A DNA stretch of 64,000 nucleotides from Chrysophaeum taylorii (GCA_029834535.1 JAQMWT010000322.1:310001-374000), one strand, 5' to 3'. Positions 38,901 to 50,747 are shown, counted from the stretch's first letter. Notes: generated by a model from the sequence alone, not told the origin. Numbers and translations: made by a program.

Positions 38901-41900
38901 CGAGAGCGCGCCGACCGCGACGTGGGCCGCGCACGTCTGGCGCTCGTCGTCCGGAGCGCAGTTCCGGAACACGAGCCTGCTTTCCTTTTCGCCGCGTCGC
39001 CTTCCGGCAGCCGCCACGGCCTCCTCGGGGCTCAGCGATGGGTCCACCTTCTCCATTCGCCACCATCTAGTCGTAGACAGGTCGTCGTCGTCGTCGTCTT
39101 TGTCGTCGTCGTCGTCTTTGTCGAAGACGAGGACGTCGTCGCCGCCGGAATAACAAGCGTCCTCCTCCTCCTCCTGGCGCGACGTCGGAGGGATTTCGAT
39201 CGCCGGGGACCACTCGCTCTTCTGCCTCACTCTCACGTGTAGGAACGGTCCGGGGTCCGCCGTATCGGGGAGGTGCTGCGCCGAGGATGAGAGATTGTCG
39301 TCCAAGGTCAGGGGTGAGGCGCCGTTCTTGTAAAGCAGCGGACCACCACCACTCTTTTTCGTCGTCATCGTCGACGGCGGGTCCCAGGGGACGACGGCGC
39401 CCCAGGATTCGACGAGACCGTTCCTGACCGCGTCCTCGCACGAGTAGAGGTCGTTCTGTCGCGCCCTCGTTGCCTGGCGCGCGACGCGGCCTTCCAAGAC
39501 GTGGCAGACTCGCAATCGCGCGAAACCGTCGGCGTCGACGTGTTGCTCGAGCGTCGACGCCGACGGCAACCGAAGAGAAAACGCGGCAAAACCGGAAACG
39601 TCCTCCGCCGAGACAGGTCGTCGTCGCGTCGACAGGACGTCGCGCACGACAAAGAAGGAATCCTCGTCTGCGGCGAGCGCGTCCCACGAGGAGGCGCCAA
39701 GGATGCTCAGGAGGTCGGCGACCGTCGTTCGGGCGCCGCACTCGATCGTTTTCGTCAAAGCCGCGTTGTGCGGGGCTCGCGCCACGACCGTAACCTTTTC
39801 TCCTCCTCCTCCTCCGGAGAAACGAGCAGGAGCGCGGCGGCGGCTTTTATTCGCGCCCGGGATCGGCGGGTCGTGTACGATGTCGAGGCATCGCTTTCGC
39901 GACGCGATCTCGAGGTCGTAGTCATCGTTTACGTCGCCCGCCCCGACCAAGAAAGCCGCGCTCGGAAGGAGCGAACGGTGCGAGGACGACGAAGCCCCCG
40001 ATCGGCCGTTGGAGCGCTGGCGACGCCTGGTGGCGCTCGCGCCCGCGGCGCGCAAGGCGGCGGCGGGATCGACGAGGTTCGAGGCGCCCGTCTCGAGGAG
40101 GTCGGCGACGTCCGGATGGTAGCAGAGGGGGAGACCGAGGCGGTTCTCGATGGCGGCGCGGACGCTCAGGACGACGGTATCGTCGCGAATCTCGACGCCG
40201 AGCCTGAGCGAGGGCGCGACGCGGACGACGCGGACGTCGCACTCGCCAGACGCGCCGGTCGAGGTCAGGGTTTTTGCCTCGAGGGCATCGAGCTGGATTT
40301 GTTGGAATTTCGGCTCGTCTCGGGTACTACTCTGGAGAAAAAATCGCGGGGACCACGCGTAGTTGACCAGTCGCACGCGCATCTGAAGAAGAAGAAGAAA
40401 AACGTCGTTCGCGGTCTCGTCGTCGAGGCGCGTCCGGGCGCCGGGCGTCAGGACCCCGCGGTCGGCGTGGGCGACGAAGACCTCGCCGCGGGCAGACAGG
40501 ACCTCGTAGGCCACGGGAACGGGCGTCGCGTTCACGACCGTCAGCAGCGGCTCGAGCGCGTGGTGTTCGACGAGCGCCCGCCGCCCTCGTCGTCGTCTCT
40601 CGGCCGGGACCTCCTCGAGGTCGTCGTCCTCGTCTCCTCCTTCGGACGCAGCAGCAGCAGCGACGGTGGTCCGCACCGCGAAGGGCCCGACGCGCGTCCG
40701 TAGTAGACGGTGGATCGGGGGGTCGGCGACGCGGACCCACCCGCGGTCGTCCTCGAGTCGCGCTTCGAGCGCGCCGACGCAGTCGAAAGGCACGGAAATC
40801 GTGCGAGCCGGCGCGCAATTCCAGACGCGGCCGCCCTCCTCTCTGAGCTCGATGTCGGTGCCTTGGAAGCAGTTTTCGACGGAGACGCGCGATCGGAAAG
40901 CGAGCGCGACGACGTCATCCTCGAGCGACGTGGTCGCCGCGATCGCCGTCGTCGCGTCGCCCGACTCGAGTACCACGAGTCGCATCGCTTCTTCTTTTTC
41001 TTCGCCGGCGATGATACGCCACTCCTCCTCTCCTCGCATCGACCACAAGGCGTTGCTGTTTCGAGACTGCGCCGTCACGAGGTCGACGACGACGCTTTTT
41101 CCGTCTCCGAGCTCGACGAGCTCCGAGGCGCCGAACGCGCCGAGAATCACCTCGCGCGACGACGACCCGCCGGCGGCTCGCCGAACGACGACGCGAATTT
41201 CGGATGCCCCGAAAATGCGGTGCCGCAGCCGCAAGAGGGGCGACGACGCACGACGTCGCTCCCAGCGCTCGGGCGCGTCGTCGACGCGCCACTCGCGGCG
41301 CCGCAGGGCCACCAAAACCCTCGTCGTCGCCGTCGCGTCGACGACGCCGTCCACCGACACGCGGACGTCGACGTTTGGCTGCAGACGTACTGTCGCGCGC
41401 GCGACGAAGGGCTCGATCGCCGGAAGCCACTCGTTGTCCGACGAGCCTCTGACGTCGAGGGCCCAGGTCCCTTCAAAACTCGCGTTCTGCTGCTGCTGCT
41501 GCGCAGATTCCTCCTCCGCCGCCAAAAACAAGACGCGCGTCGAGCCCGCGCTCGAGAGCCGCGCGAGCTCGCGGCCCCGTCCGTCGAGGAGAATCGCGCG
41601 CGCCTCGATATTCGTCGCCGTCCACTCGGTCGAGTCGACGACGTTGCGGCATGTATCGTTCATCAAAACGCGGCCTCGCGCCTCGGCTAAAGCGCGGCCC
41701 CAAGCGTCGTCCGGCTCGTCCGGAGCCGCCGCCCCAAATCGAGACGGAGGAGGACGACGCCGCGAGAGGTTGGCGACGCAGGCCCGGATGGCGGCCGCGT
41801 CGCAGACGTCGCCGACCACCTCTACGAGAGGCGTGGCGGTAGCGCGCCTCGCGGCGACCCACCGGTCGACGCCGTCGACCCTCGAGGACGCGAGCATCGA

Positions 41901-44351
41901 CGAGATCTCGACTCGAAACGGTCTAGCGAGCGGTAACCGCGACCGCGTCGCCTCGCGGCGCCTCGCTTCGAGGGAGGTCGCCGTCGCCTGGAACTTGGTC
42001 TGAATCGTCATTTTCGTGCCGACGACCTCCAGCAGACGCTCGAAGCTCGGCTCCCCCAGGAGCTCGAGGCGCCAGGTCGTCGCGAGCTCGCCGCGGCACG
42101 TCACCCCAAACCCCTCGGGGACCTCGACCTTGAGCTCGCGCTTCTCGTCCTCGAGCGCCGCGAGATCCTCCGAAAAGAGCGCCAGCACCTCCCGGAAGGT
42201 GCCGACGAGAAGCTCCCAGCACGCCGCGACCGCCGGACCGCCCGCCTCGTCGAGGACGGCGTCGGCGCGGCGCCCGCGCAGCCCGATCCTAGCCGCGTTC
42301 CCGTCGCGCCGATCGTCGTACCGGAAATCCTCGATTCGGAGCGAGTGCGTGCTTCTCCGAGCGTCCTCGTACGCGAGCGCGAGCGCCTCGACATCGACCG
42401 TCCCCCGCGAGGTACCGTTTTTTTTTCTTTTGTACGCGACCGAGACTTTCCTACCCGAAGCAGAAATTTTCGCCACGTCGAGGACCGCGTTTCTGGCAAC
42501 AATCTCGAGGCCCCAGTCGTTTTCGTTTTCGTCGTTTTCGCCCTCGGCAAAGTTTCCGAAGAATATCGCGACCACGAGCGCGTACTTTTCGCGATCGAGC
42601 TTCAACTCGAGCGTCTCGCCGAGGTCGATTCTCCAGGTGGGAGAAGAAATAGTTGCGACCAATCGAGGCGTCGCGACCTCGCCAAAGGCCCGGACCTCGA
42701 GGGCGACCAGGGTGTGGTCGACGAGGTCGACCAGGCTCGCCGCGACCACGACCTCGCCGCGCCTGCACCGGGATTCGGGCACCGCGAGCTCGACGTCCAC
42801 GAGACACGCGTTCGTCGAGCCGCCGCCGCCGCCGCCGAGTCTGCGGCGAAACGAGCGGCGTTCGAACCGGAAATAGACCCCGACCGCGTAGACGAACGAG
42901 TCGCGGACTACGACGAGCCGCGACCTCGCGACGAGCGAGCCATCATCCGAGCAGCAGCAACTGAGGTCGGTCGCCCGACACATCCACGATTTTTTGTTGT
43001 TTGTTCTTCCGAAAGAGGAGTAAGCGACGCACGCGCTCGCGCCCGACACGTCCAACGAGCCGACGCGCGCCCGGAACGGAGTCGTCAGACGAACGAGCAG
43101 GGATTTCGCCGGCGGTACCGTCTGGCGGTGGTGGTGACTGTTCCAGGCGTCGAATTCGGTCTCCATGACCGCGTCCTCCGCCTCGACGACCACAGCGCCG
43201 CCCCGAGACCGCGCCATCGTCGTTCGCGCCGAGGCTTCGGAGGCGCGCCCCGCGCCGTCCGCGACGGTCGCGCTTAGGTTCCGAACCCCGACGCACCATT
43301 CCGCAGCGGCCGCATTCCCGGCAAAAACGAGCCGCGACGCGTGCAATTTGGCCTCGAGGGTACTGCCCGTCTTCGCGCGCAGCGAAATAGCGTCGACCCG
43401 CACCGCTTTCAAGAAGATTAGGTTCGAGGAGTCGTCGTCCCGTTCGGTCCGAAGGAACGCGACGAGGGCGTCGAGGTCGAGCGCGGCCTCGATCCGCGCG
43501 ACGGTGCCGACCCCCGACACAAAAGAGGCTCGAGACGCGAACCCCGAGCACGCCGGGGAGTCGATTTCGAGGCGCTCGAACGCGAGGCGACCTCCCGGAC
43601 GCGACTCGAGGCCAGAGGCTTTGATCGTCCAAGCGCCGCCTAAGCTTTTTCGCGAGACCGCGACGACCGCGACTTCGTCGACGGCGAGGGACCACCTTCC
43701 TCCTCCTCCTCCTCCTCCTCCACGAGGAGGCTCGTGTTTCCAGCAATATGCAAGAATGACGCCAAGAAGGAGACACGACGCCGTTCGTCCGAAAAATGCC
43801 AAGCAGAGGGCGAGGACGACGACGTCCGAGACTAGACCGGACCGCGAAAGGGGCTCGGGCGACTCCGGCGGCGTCCGGAGCGCGGCCCAGGCGTGCGCGA
43901 GGGCGTCGGCGTCGACGCGCACATCGGGGTGCCGAAGGCTCGCGGCGCGGGCGCGGAGGTCGAGGTCGAAGGCCCGCGCGGCGCACAAAACCCTATTCTC
44001 CGAGTCGGTCGCCTCCAAGTCCGAGACGCGGAGCGCGCCGTCGACGTACGAGACGTTCGCGCGGCCCGAGCCGACGCCCTCGACCGAAACGGTCGCCACG
44101 CCACGCACATGCCACGCCACGCGCCGCGCCGCGGCACCGAGGACCCACCCGACGATCCTCGAGGGTCGCAAGTCGATCGTGTGGTTGGGGGAGGCGACGA
44201 CTCCAAGGACTATGTCGACGTCGTGGACTTGGACCTTGTCGAGAGAAAGGTCGAGGCGTCCGACGCGGAGCCCGCGCACCGCGACCTCGCACGACTCGGA
44301 GACGCGCCAGGCCCTCCCGAGACCACCCAGCCGCAGTCCCTCGAAGCGCAT
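32208..44351 (-). CDS. VPS13-type bridge-like lipid transfer protein
   Basis: Giant rod-shaped lipid conduit acting at membrane contact sites; 4047 residues in one uninterrupted frame. The middle shows the VPS13 adaptor-binding (VAB/SHR-BD) repeats: LLTVVNATPVPVAYEV near residue 1270 and PPYRIVNHTGRVLRYRQ near 2040. A DEP/PH-like stretch lies at about 2430-2520 (ALVDDGYLVRREDIL, CLRAPDATAARGWVARI). The ATG2_C/VPS13_C region is at about 3240-3420 (GVARGTSSLVGTALDGGLNV, GLFDGVTGVVLEPYRAV, GIIGVAVKPTVGVIDFATRG). A PH-like end follows. The N-terminus is odd: the canonical chorein start is missing, and residues 170-203 are strongly hydrophobic (VVVLALCLAFFGRTASCLLL), like a membrane anchor. Poly-Asp, poly-Asn and poly-Gly runs are frequent. 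The family call rests on the middle and C-terminus. Confidence 0.87.
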
Positions 44352-44450
44352 CCCCCCTCCCTAATTTACTTACATTCTTTTTTTCGAGATGATGATGATG
44401 ACGATGATGATGATGATGGTGACGATGATGATTAGGAGGAGGAGGAGACA
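44352..44450. promoter_or_regulatory. Bidirectional promoter region (VPS13 / CLEC16A)
   Basis: 99 nt between divergent starts, dominated by GATGAT/GACGAT microsatellite and a GGA run. No GGGTTA element seen here, unlike the other divergent gaps. Confidence 0.4.
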
Positions 44451-46874
44451 ATGATGATGATGTACACGGTCGAGGACTTGAGGTCGATCTGCAGTAAGGT
44501 CGAGGAGCAGTACCAGGCGCTGGTGACGTCGGCCTCGGTGACGGCAAACTGGGAGGGCGAGGTCGTGGAGCTGATCCGGAAGCTGGCCGAGGTCGTGATC
44601 TACGGCGAGCGACAGGGAAACGAGGCGTTGTTCGAGCTCTTCTTCGAGAAGAACATGATGGCGATGCTCGTGTCGCTCGCGACGAGCCAGCGGTCGGGGC
44701 CGAAGATCCAGGCGCAGGTGCTCCAGACGATGTGCATCCTCGTCCAGAACGTCGAGCAGCCGCGCTCGCTCTACCTGATCCTGTCGTCGAATCACGCGAA
44801 CGCGCTCGTCGAGCGCGGCGAGCGACAGCTCTCGTCGGACGAGGAGGTCCAGGCGAACTTCGTGTCCTTCCTCAAGACGCTCTCCTTACGGCTCGACGCC
44901 CAGACCGTCCAGTTCTTTCTAGACGACGCCGCGGACTCGTTTCCTCTCCACGACTGCGCGCTGAGGTACATCGAGCGTCGCGAGCCCATGGCTCGCACGG
45001 CCGCCCTGACGACGCTCCTCAACATCTACCGCATCGACGATCCCCACGTCCGGCGGTTCTTGGCGCGCGACGCGACGCGCGAGACCTTCGCGTCAAAGCT
45101 CGCGAACCTCGTCTCGGCCCGAGTCGACGCGCTCGCGAACCTCGTCGGCTCGGGGTCGGCGGCGGGGTCCTCCGCTGATCGCCGGCAGCGCGCCGCCGAA
45201 GGGGCCGCCGTCCGGTGCGCGCAGCTCCAGGATCTCTGTCTCTACGCGCGGGACGTCCTCGAGCTCGGCGTCCAAAAGTTGTCCGAACCGCTCGAGAAAG
45301 CGATAATAGAAGACGTCGTTTCGACCAAGCTGAAATCGGCGCTCGCCGACGAAGACGCCTCGCCGCCGCGCGCCGCCGCGGCCGCCTTCGCGGCGGCGGT
45401 TCTCTTCCAAAACCTCCCCGACGCCGCAGCCCCCGCCTTCCGGATTCTCGCGGCGCACCTCGTCGAAACCTGCCGCGGCGGCGACTCGGGATTCGAACCC
45501 CTGGCGATCGCGTCGCTCTTCGCCCTCGATTCCGGCCGCCGCGCGGCGGGAAAAGCGACGCTCGCGACCCTCGGCCTCGACCCCCCCAAAAAAACCAACC
45601 GGCGCGCCAAAACCCTCCTCGACGAGTTATGCGTCGGCGACGCCCGCGACGACCACCTCTTCGCGGCGGCCGCCGCCGCCGAAAGCGTCCCCAGTCCGCC
45701 CTCGCAGAAGAGCGGGAAAATCTCGTCGCTCCGCGACAAGACGCGCTCCGCTCTCGTCGCTTGCCTCGACCGCCACGACGAGTTATGCGTCGGAACGCTG
45801 CGGCTCGCGCGCGACCTCCTCGCGAACCTCGGCGGCGGCGGCTCGAGCGGAGACGACGAGGACGATCCCGCGGCGCGCGCTTCCCTCAAGGCCTCCGTCT
45901 CGGCCGCGGCCGCCAAGCTCCTATCCGACCTCGACGATTCCTTTTTCGACGACCTCGCCGCCTGGCCTTCGCCCCCCGGCCCTCCCCCCGACGTTCCCCC
46001 CGCCGCGCTCTTCGGCCTCGATTTCGACGCGACGTCTCCCTCCCGGGCCCTTCTGGTCCTCTGCGACGCCTTCGATCCCACCCTCGCCGCCCGCCTCTCT
46101 GCCGACCTCGAAGACCCCCCCGACCTCACCGTCGACAACGCTGCAAAAGCTGTCGCGATGAATCTCGCCGGTCGCAAGTGTCTCCCGTGCGCGACGCTCC
46201 GCGCGAGACAGACCGCCAAAGACCCGCGAAACATCGCCACCATTTTCTGCGGACCCGCCGATGCCCGCCGACACAAACCCGCCCTCGAATGGCTCGACCT
46301 CTACCTCGTTCTCGACGATGCCAGGCTCCTCCTCGCCGTCCCCGATCCCCTCGCCCTCTCCAGCGGCCGCGTCCTCTCCTCCGCGCCCCTTCACTCGGTC
46401 GACCCCGCCGTCGACGACGCCAACGGCACTAAACTCAACCTCCTCCTCCGCTCGCACCACGCCGTCGGCCTCGCGACCCTCCTTGACGACGACGACGACG
46501 ACGATTTTCAAAGTGGACCTCGTAGGTACCGCAGACCCCTCTCCGCCGCGCGACGCGAAACCGAAGAAGAACGAGCCCGAACCTCCCAAGGCTCCCAAGG
46601 CGAAGGCGCGGTTGGTCCCCCAAAAAAGACAAAGAAAATACGCCGCTACCGCCTCTCCCTCGTCTTCGAGACCGAACGCAACTGTCGCCTAGCCCACCAC
46701 TTCATCCGCGACCGCCGCGCCCTCGAGCGCGGCAAGCGCCGGGACCGACTCCGCCACCGCCTCGCCGATTTGGTACACGACCCCAGCGCGCCGCCGACCC
46801 CCCCGACACCCCCGACCCCCCCGACCGTGGACCAACACCACCACTCTCCCGACGCCGCCACCGCCGCGGTCTAA
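44451..46874 (+). CDS. CLEC16A / Ema homologue (FPL domain)
   Basis: Endosomal-membrane protein that regulates autophagy and lysosomal trafficking in animals (CLEC16A, Ema) and vacuolar trafficking in plants (TT9/GFS9). 807 residues, intronless. The N-terminal FPL domain is clear: NWEGEVVELIRKLAEVVIYG, NEALFELFFEKNMMAMLVSL, VQVLQTMCILVQN-like sequence, SSNHANALV, then FVSFLKTLSLRLDAQTVQFF and PLHDCALRYIERREPMARTA. The rest is more diverged, with Ala- and Pro-rich loops. The end (YRLSLVFETERNCRLAHHFI) resembles the CLEC16A C-terminal strand-helix. Four consecutive ATGs open the frame; any may be used. Head-to-head with the VPS13 gene. Confidence 0.85.
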   Translation: MMMMYTVEDLRSICSKVEEQYQALVTSASVTANWEGEVVELIRKLAEVVIYGERQGNEALFELFFEKNMMAMLVSLATSQRSGPKIQAQVLQTMCILVQNVEQPRSLYLILSSNHANALVERGERQLSSDEEVQANFVSFLKTLSLRLDAQTVQFFLDDAADSFPLHDCALRYIERREPMARTAALTTLLNIYRIDDPHVRRFLARDATRETFASKLANLVSARVDALANLVGSGSAAGSSADRRQRAAEGAAVRCAQLQDLCLYARDVLELGVQKLSEPLEKAIIEDVVSTKLKSALADEDASPPRAAAAAFAAAVLFQNLPDAAAPAFRILAAHLVETCRGGDSGFEPLAIASLFALDSGRRAAGKATLATLGLDPPKKTNRRAKTLLDELCVGDARDDHLFAAAAAAESVPSPPSQKSGKISSLRDKTRSALVACLDRHDELCVGTLRLARDLLANLGGGGSSGDDEDDPAARASLKASVSAAAAKLLSDLDDSFFDDLAAWPSPPGPPPDVPPAALFGLDFDATSPSRALLVLCDAFDPTLAARLSADLEDPPDLTVDNAAKAVAMNLAGRKCLPCATLRARQTAKDPRNIATIFCGPADARRHKPALEWLDLYLVLDDARLLLAVPDPLALSSGRVLSSAPLHSVDPAVDDANGTKLNLLLRSHHAVGLATLLDDDDDDDFQSGPRRYRRPLSAARRETEEERARTSQGSQGEGAVGPPKKTKKIRRYRLSLVFETERNCRLAHHFIRDRRALERGKRRDRLRHRLADLVHDPSAPPTPPTPPTPPTVDQHHHSPDAATAAV

Positions 46875-48139
46875 TAAGACAGCGCGTCACATCGCGACGT
46901 GCACACATCCACCACCACCACCACCACCACCACGTGTCCTATATTCTATCTAGTGTGCCGTCACCATCACCTGCTTTGCTGCAAAACGACGGGCGAATGG
47001 ACCAACGAACGAACGAACGGGCGAATGGACCAACGAAGTTGCGGAGGAGGAGGTCGAACTAAAAATTTCCCGAGAAGGTCGGGATGCCGAGGAGAGCGGC
47101 AGCAACCAACGACGCGCGTGCCCTTTGGCGGCGGCGAGAGCATGGCATGGCGAAATTGTGATTCGGGGGACGTCGCGGCGGGTTTTGGATGTCGGCGCCA
47201 AGCTACCTGACCAACTATCTTTCTAACTAGAGGCCAGCCCAATGCGGCGCGTCGGGGATAGGCTATTTAGTAGTTAATCCCGGAGCCGTGCATCATAACC
47301 GATTCTGATCACCGCCGAATCCTGATGCGGCTCGCGCGGCCTGACAGCGACGATCTGCAACTTGGACATTTCCTCGCGGGAGATTCCCGCTCGTCTCAAT
47401 TATTAAGCTGGTGCGGCCAGCTTTTTTTCATTGATGACTCTGCGATATGATGATGCCTACTACACCAGGGGTGTGATTTTTTTTTTTTTAGTCGCGCCCT
47501 GCGCGCGTGCGTGCGTGCGTGCGTGCTTGCTTTAAAATCCTCGTCGGGAAACGACACCGTCTGTGTACAACGACCAATGGTATAAAGGATCTAAAGTTCG
47601 ACGAGTTTTGGTACGCTCAAAGTTGAAGAAAGCAGTGCGCAACGGCTTCTGCCGGTGGTGGTTCGCAGCTCTGCAGCAGAAATTCTGTTACACGTATTTG
47701 ATGCGCGCGATTCGGCTTTGGCGAGTTTACGGTAGCATCCTCGCCCGCCGCGCGTCGGTGTGTTCTTTGCTCCTCTGCGAGTTGCTCGTCGTGCCGTTTC
47801 CACGGCTGTGGTACAGGCGACGGCGCGATAGGTATATGTGACGGGTTATTGAACGCCGACTGTGAGTCGCCTGGTGGAACGTCGCGGTACTTCGAGACTA
47901 TCTATCGGCCCTCTCAATTTTTTGCATTTCGCCCAAGGAAATGTCGTCGTGTCGTCAGAAGCTGCTACTGCAAAAGCCGGGTGGTAGTCGCTGTTTGCCC
48001 CTTCAGGCGAACGTGCACACTTCGCGACTTATTTAGTCGCCAATCTCATTTTGACGCAGGAGTGAGTCATCGAGAGGATGTCGGTCGTACACGACGAACT
48101 TGGAGTAGTACTATTGGATGAAAACAGTCAGCCTTGCTG
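46875..48139. other. Spacer with simple repeats
   Basis: No gene supported. Short tandem tracts: CCA (46908-46932), AACG/GAACGAACG (47000-47020), a T run (47477-47489) and GCGT (47500-47527). One 92-residue frame at 47563-47841 is basic and aromatic but has no recognisable motif. Confidence 0.45.
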
Positions 48140-49148
48140 TGCGGTAACTCAATCTTTAAGCTGGTGGAGGATCGGGTAAACGTGCGGAGATAAGGAGGAC
48201 GCTCGCTGGTCTTCAGAGTATGTTCGAGATCCTCAGAACCATAGTGCATGATTTCTGGACATGCGAGAAACAACCGGATGAGTGGGATATCGGCCTTCTT
48301 GGCATTTCAGAAGGGTGATTTTTTTTTCGCTGTCAGGTGACTACGGGAGGTTCATGATGCTCGAGATCGCGCTTAAGATGGTCTCCAACATCATACGCGC
48401 ACATCCTGGTGTCATTTCTGCTGAGCTCGACCACGAATCGCAGCGCGGCTCTTGACCGGAACATGGAACTGCCGACGCAACCTTCAGCCTGAAGATGGCA
48501 CGGACGAAGCGTCGTGAGCACGGCATGGAAACTTATCCCATACTCATTGATTTCGTCGAAACTATCGACAGCGTCCCGCGCGCGGGAACTATTGCTATGG
48601 AAAGAGCCATCGAAGTTCGGCGTTCCACCGAAACTCGTCTGATGTCTCATCATAACGCTCCACTGCGGTTCTCCGTTTCCGGCGCTACGGCTTCTATCGA
48701 CACAAATCTTAAACAGACTGATATTATCGGTCCACTTCTTTTTGTTCTGTGCGTGGCGGCCATGAATATATCATGATGACGACGTGAAGGAGGTCGAGAG
48801 CCAACATGCGTTTTCAAGACGACGAAGCGCAAGACGATGAACTCGCTGGATGTCGTTACGATGCAAAACACGGCGGCGCTGAAGATATGTCGCGTTCGAA
48901 GAAGAGTCAGCGCACGCAGATGAGTGGCGTTTCGGTTTCCCCGGTCTGTCTGTCGGGCTGTGAATAAGGAGACGCCACAAGCACACGTTGCCAGACGGGG
49001 TATGGATGTCCATGCGGGCGACCGTTTAGCAGGGAAAGAGTCGAAATCCGAGATCCTTTTCGCTGTCAAGCGAGACATTCCCTTCAAATGCCCCAAGTCT
49101 TACAATGCTGCCAACCTGTCTGATCTGCGGACGTCGTCTTTCGTCTGA
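48140..49148 (+). mobile_element. Decayed non-LTR (LINE-type) reverse transcriptase fragment
   Basis: Plus-strand frames read, in order, as a non-LTR reverse transcriptase: IVHDFWTCEKQPDEWDIGLL (before motif 1), GDYGRFMMLEIALKMVSNII (the NYRGI region), AELDHESQRG and PEHGTADATFSLKMA (motif 2 region), KRREHGMETYPILIDFVETI with DSVPR (the catalytic palm strand region), LKQTDIIGPLLFVLCVAAMN (the QG-x-LGP-x-LF block), and DVHAGDRLAGKESKSEILF further on. The copy is broken in several places and truncated at both ends. No poly-A tail or target-site duplication was identified. Confidence 0.7.
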
Positions 49149-49292
49149 AGAAGAAGGCCGAGGCGGCGCGTTTCGTCATTATACGTTTTAGCGTCGAAAC
49201 ATGTCCCGCTGCTCGAGCCAAGCAGTCTACGTCGGGGGAAGTGCGTGTGGCAAGTGCGTGCGGGTTAGGAAGATCATCATCATCAAGGAGAG

Positions 49293-50642
49293 ATGAGCAG
49301 ACTGAGGTTCGAGTTCCCCCTCGGCCCTCCTCTGACGGCGGGCGGGGTCATCCACGCGAAGGGGCCACCCCCTTTGAGTCCCAAGGCCGCCGTGCTCAAA
49401 GCCTGGGGCCTCTCGGCCGAGGCGACGAGCTCGGAGGATGGGGAGGAGGACTGCCCCAGGCGGACGTACCGAAACGAGGACGGGGCGGCGCGCGGGATGT
49501 GCCGCGAGGCGCGAAGAAAGCCGGCGTCGCGGGAACGGCGGGTGGCGGCCGAGCGCGATCGAGCGCGGCGCGCGAGGCTCGAGCGCGAGGCGTTCTTGTC
49601 GTCTTCTCTCGGAGACTTGGCAGCTTTAGAGGTCGCGTCGCCGGCCCGACGGCTGCGGCCCGGGCCCCCGCTCGCCGAGACATTGCCGGCGGAACTCTTG
49701 GCGCGCGCGGTGTCCTTCCTGGGCGACCCGAGAGACTGGTGCCGGGTCCGCGCCGTCTCCGCGAGCTTCGTGGCGATCGGCGAAGCGCGCTGGACCGACG
49801 GTTTCGCCGTCGCCAAACGGACGGCAACGGCCGCCGCCCTCGAGCGCCGCTGGGGATGTCTCGCGAGCGGCTGGCGCTGGCTCTCCCGCGTCTCGACCCA
49901 CGACCTCCTCCGGGCGGCCAAAGCGTCCTCCGACGACGCGCGCTGCGACGAGGACGAGGAGAAGGCTACGATCCGCCGTGCCGCGAGTGCGACTTGCTTC
50001 GAGGCGCTCGGGCCCGAGGTCCGGTTCTCGTTCAATAAAGCTGTCGCGGCGTGCGCGAGACGAGACCCCGAGTTCCTCGTCGACTGTTTTGAAACCCTCG
50101 CTCGCGACGTCGCGGCGACGCTCCGAGGCGAGGACGTCGCGACCAATTTCCGCACCTTTGAGCGCTGGGCCCGCGGGATCGAACGCGGCGCCGACCTCCT
50201 CGAGACTATCGTGGCAGCGCGGGCCACGCACCACGACGACCGACCCGCGGCCGCGCTGCGCGCCAAAGCGCTCGCCGCCTTTCGCGAGTCTTACGTCTTC
50301 GCCGTCAGAAGCCGAGCCCTCGCGCACCTCGACGCGGCGCGCGACGCGGCGATCGCCAGGGCCGGCCTCGACCCCCAGGCCTTCCGCGAGAAGACCCGCA
50401 CCCTCTTCGCCCGCAAGTCGGAGCTCTCGAGCGACGCCCACTTCGCCTGGGCCAAGAGAAAACTCGCCGCCGACGAAACGACGCGCGCTCGCCTCCGAAA
50501 CGACGCACGCATTCGCAACCTCCACGACGCGCTCGCCGAGATTGACCGAGCGGCCGCCGTCCCCGGGAACCACGCGGCCTCGCTGCGGAACGATATCCGC
50601 GCGCGGATTTTGCTCCCGTTGGGGGCACTCCTTCGATCCTAG
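49293..50642 (+). CDS. F-box protein
   Basis: 449 residues, intronless. An F-box-like helix set lies at about residues 125-160 (ETLPAELLARAVSFLGDPRD followed by WCRVRAVSASF), the usual SKP1-binding signature of SCF ubiquitin ligases. Before it is an Arg/Glu-rich helix. After it come about 280 residues of helical, Ala/Arg-rich sequence with no WD40, LRR or Kelch repeats, so the substrate-binding mode is unknown. The short F-box is convincing by pattern but not strong. The gene is on the same strand as, and 105 nt upstream of, the IQ-repeat gene. Confidence 0.6.
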   Translation: MSRLRFEFPLGPPLTAGGVIHAKGPPPLSPKAAVLKAWGLSAEATSSEDGEEDCPRRTYRNEDGAARGMCREARRKPASRERRVAAERDRARRARLEREAFLSSSLGDLAALEVASPARRLRPGPPLAETLPAELLARAVSFLGDPRDWCRVRAVSASFVAIGEARWTDGFAVAKRTATAAALERRWGCLASGWRWLSRVSTHDLLRAAKASSDDARCDEDEEKATIRRAASATCFEALGPEVRFSFNKAVAACARRDPEFLVDCFETLARDVAATLRGEDVATNFRTFERWARGIERGADLLETIVAARATHHDDRPAAALRAKALAAFRESYVFAVRSRALAHLDAARDAAIARAGLDPQAFREKTRTLFARKSELSSDAHFAWAKRKLAADETTRARLRNDARIRNLHDALAEIDRAAAVPGNHAASLRNDIRARILLPLGALLRS

Positions 50643-50747
50643 AGAAGAAAGAAGATCAGTTACTATTGTTAGATACACTACTTCTTCGTAGTAGTTAGTA
50701 GTAGTAGTATCCAAAAGGTGGGTGCTATCTATCTATGGAGGACGACG

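Noticed and set aside
47230-47420. Possible tRNA or structured RNA in spacer
   Set aside because: Checked for acceptor-stem pairing, a T-loop and an anticodon arm by eye; none found. No tRNA, rRNA or CRISPR-type array was seen in the window.
47563-47841. 92-residue basic plus-strand frame
   Set aside because: Short, no motif, lies in repeat-bearing spacer; cannot be told from chance.
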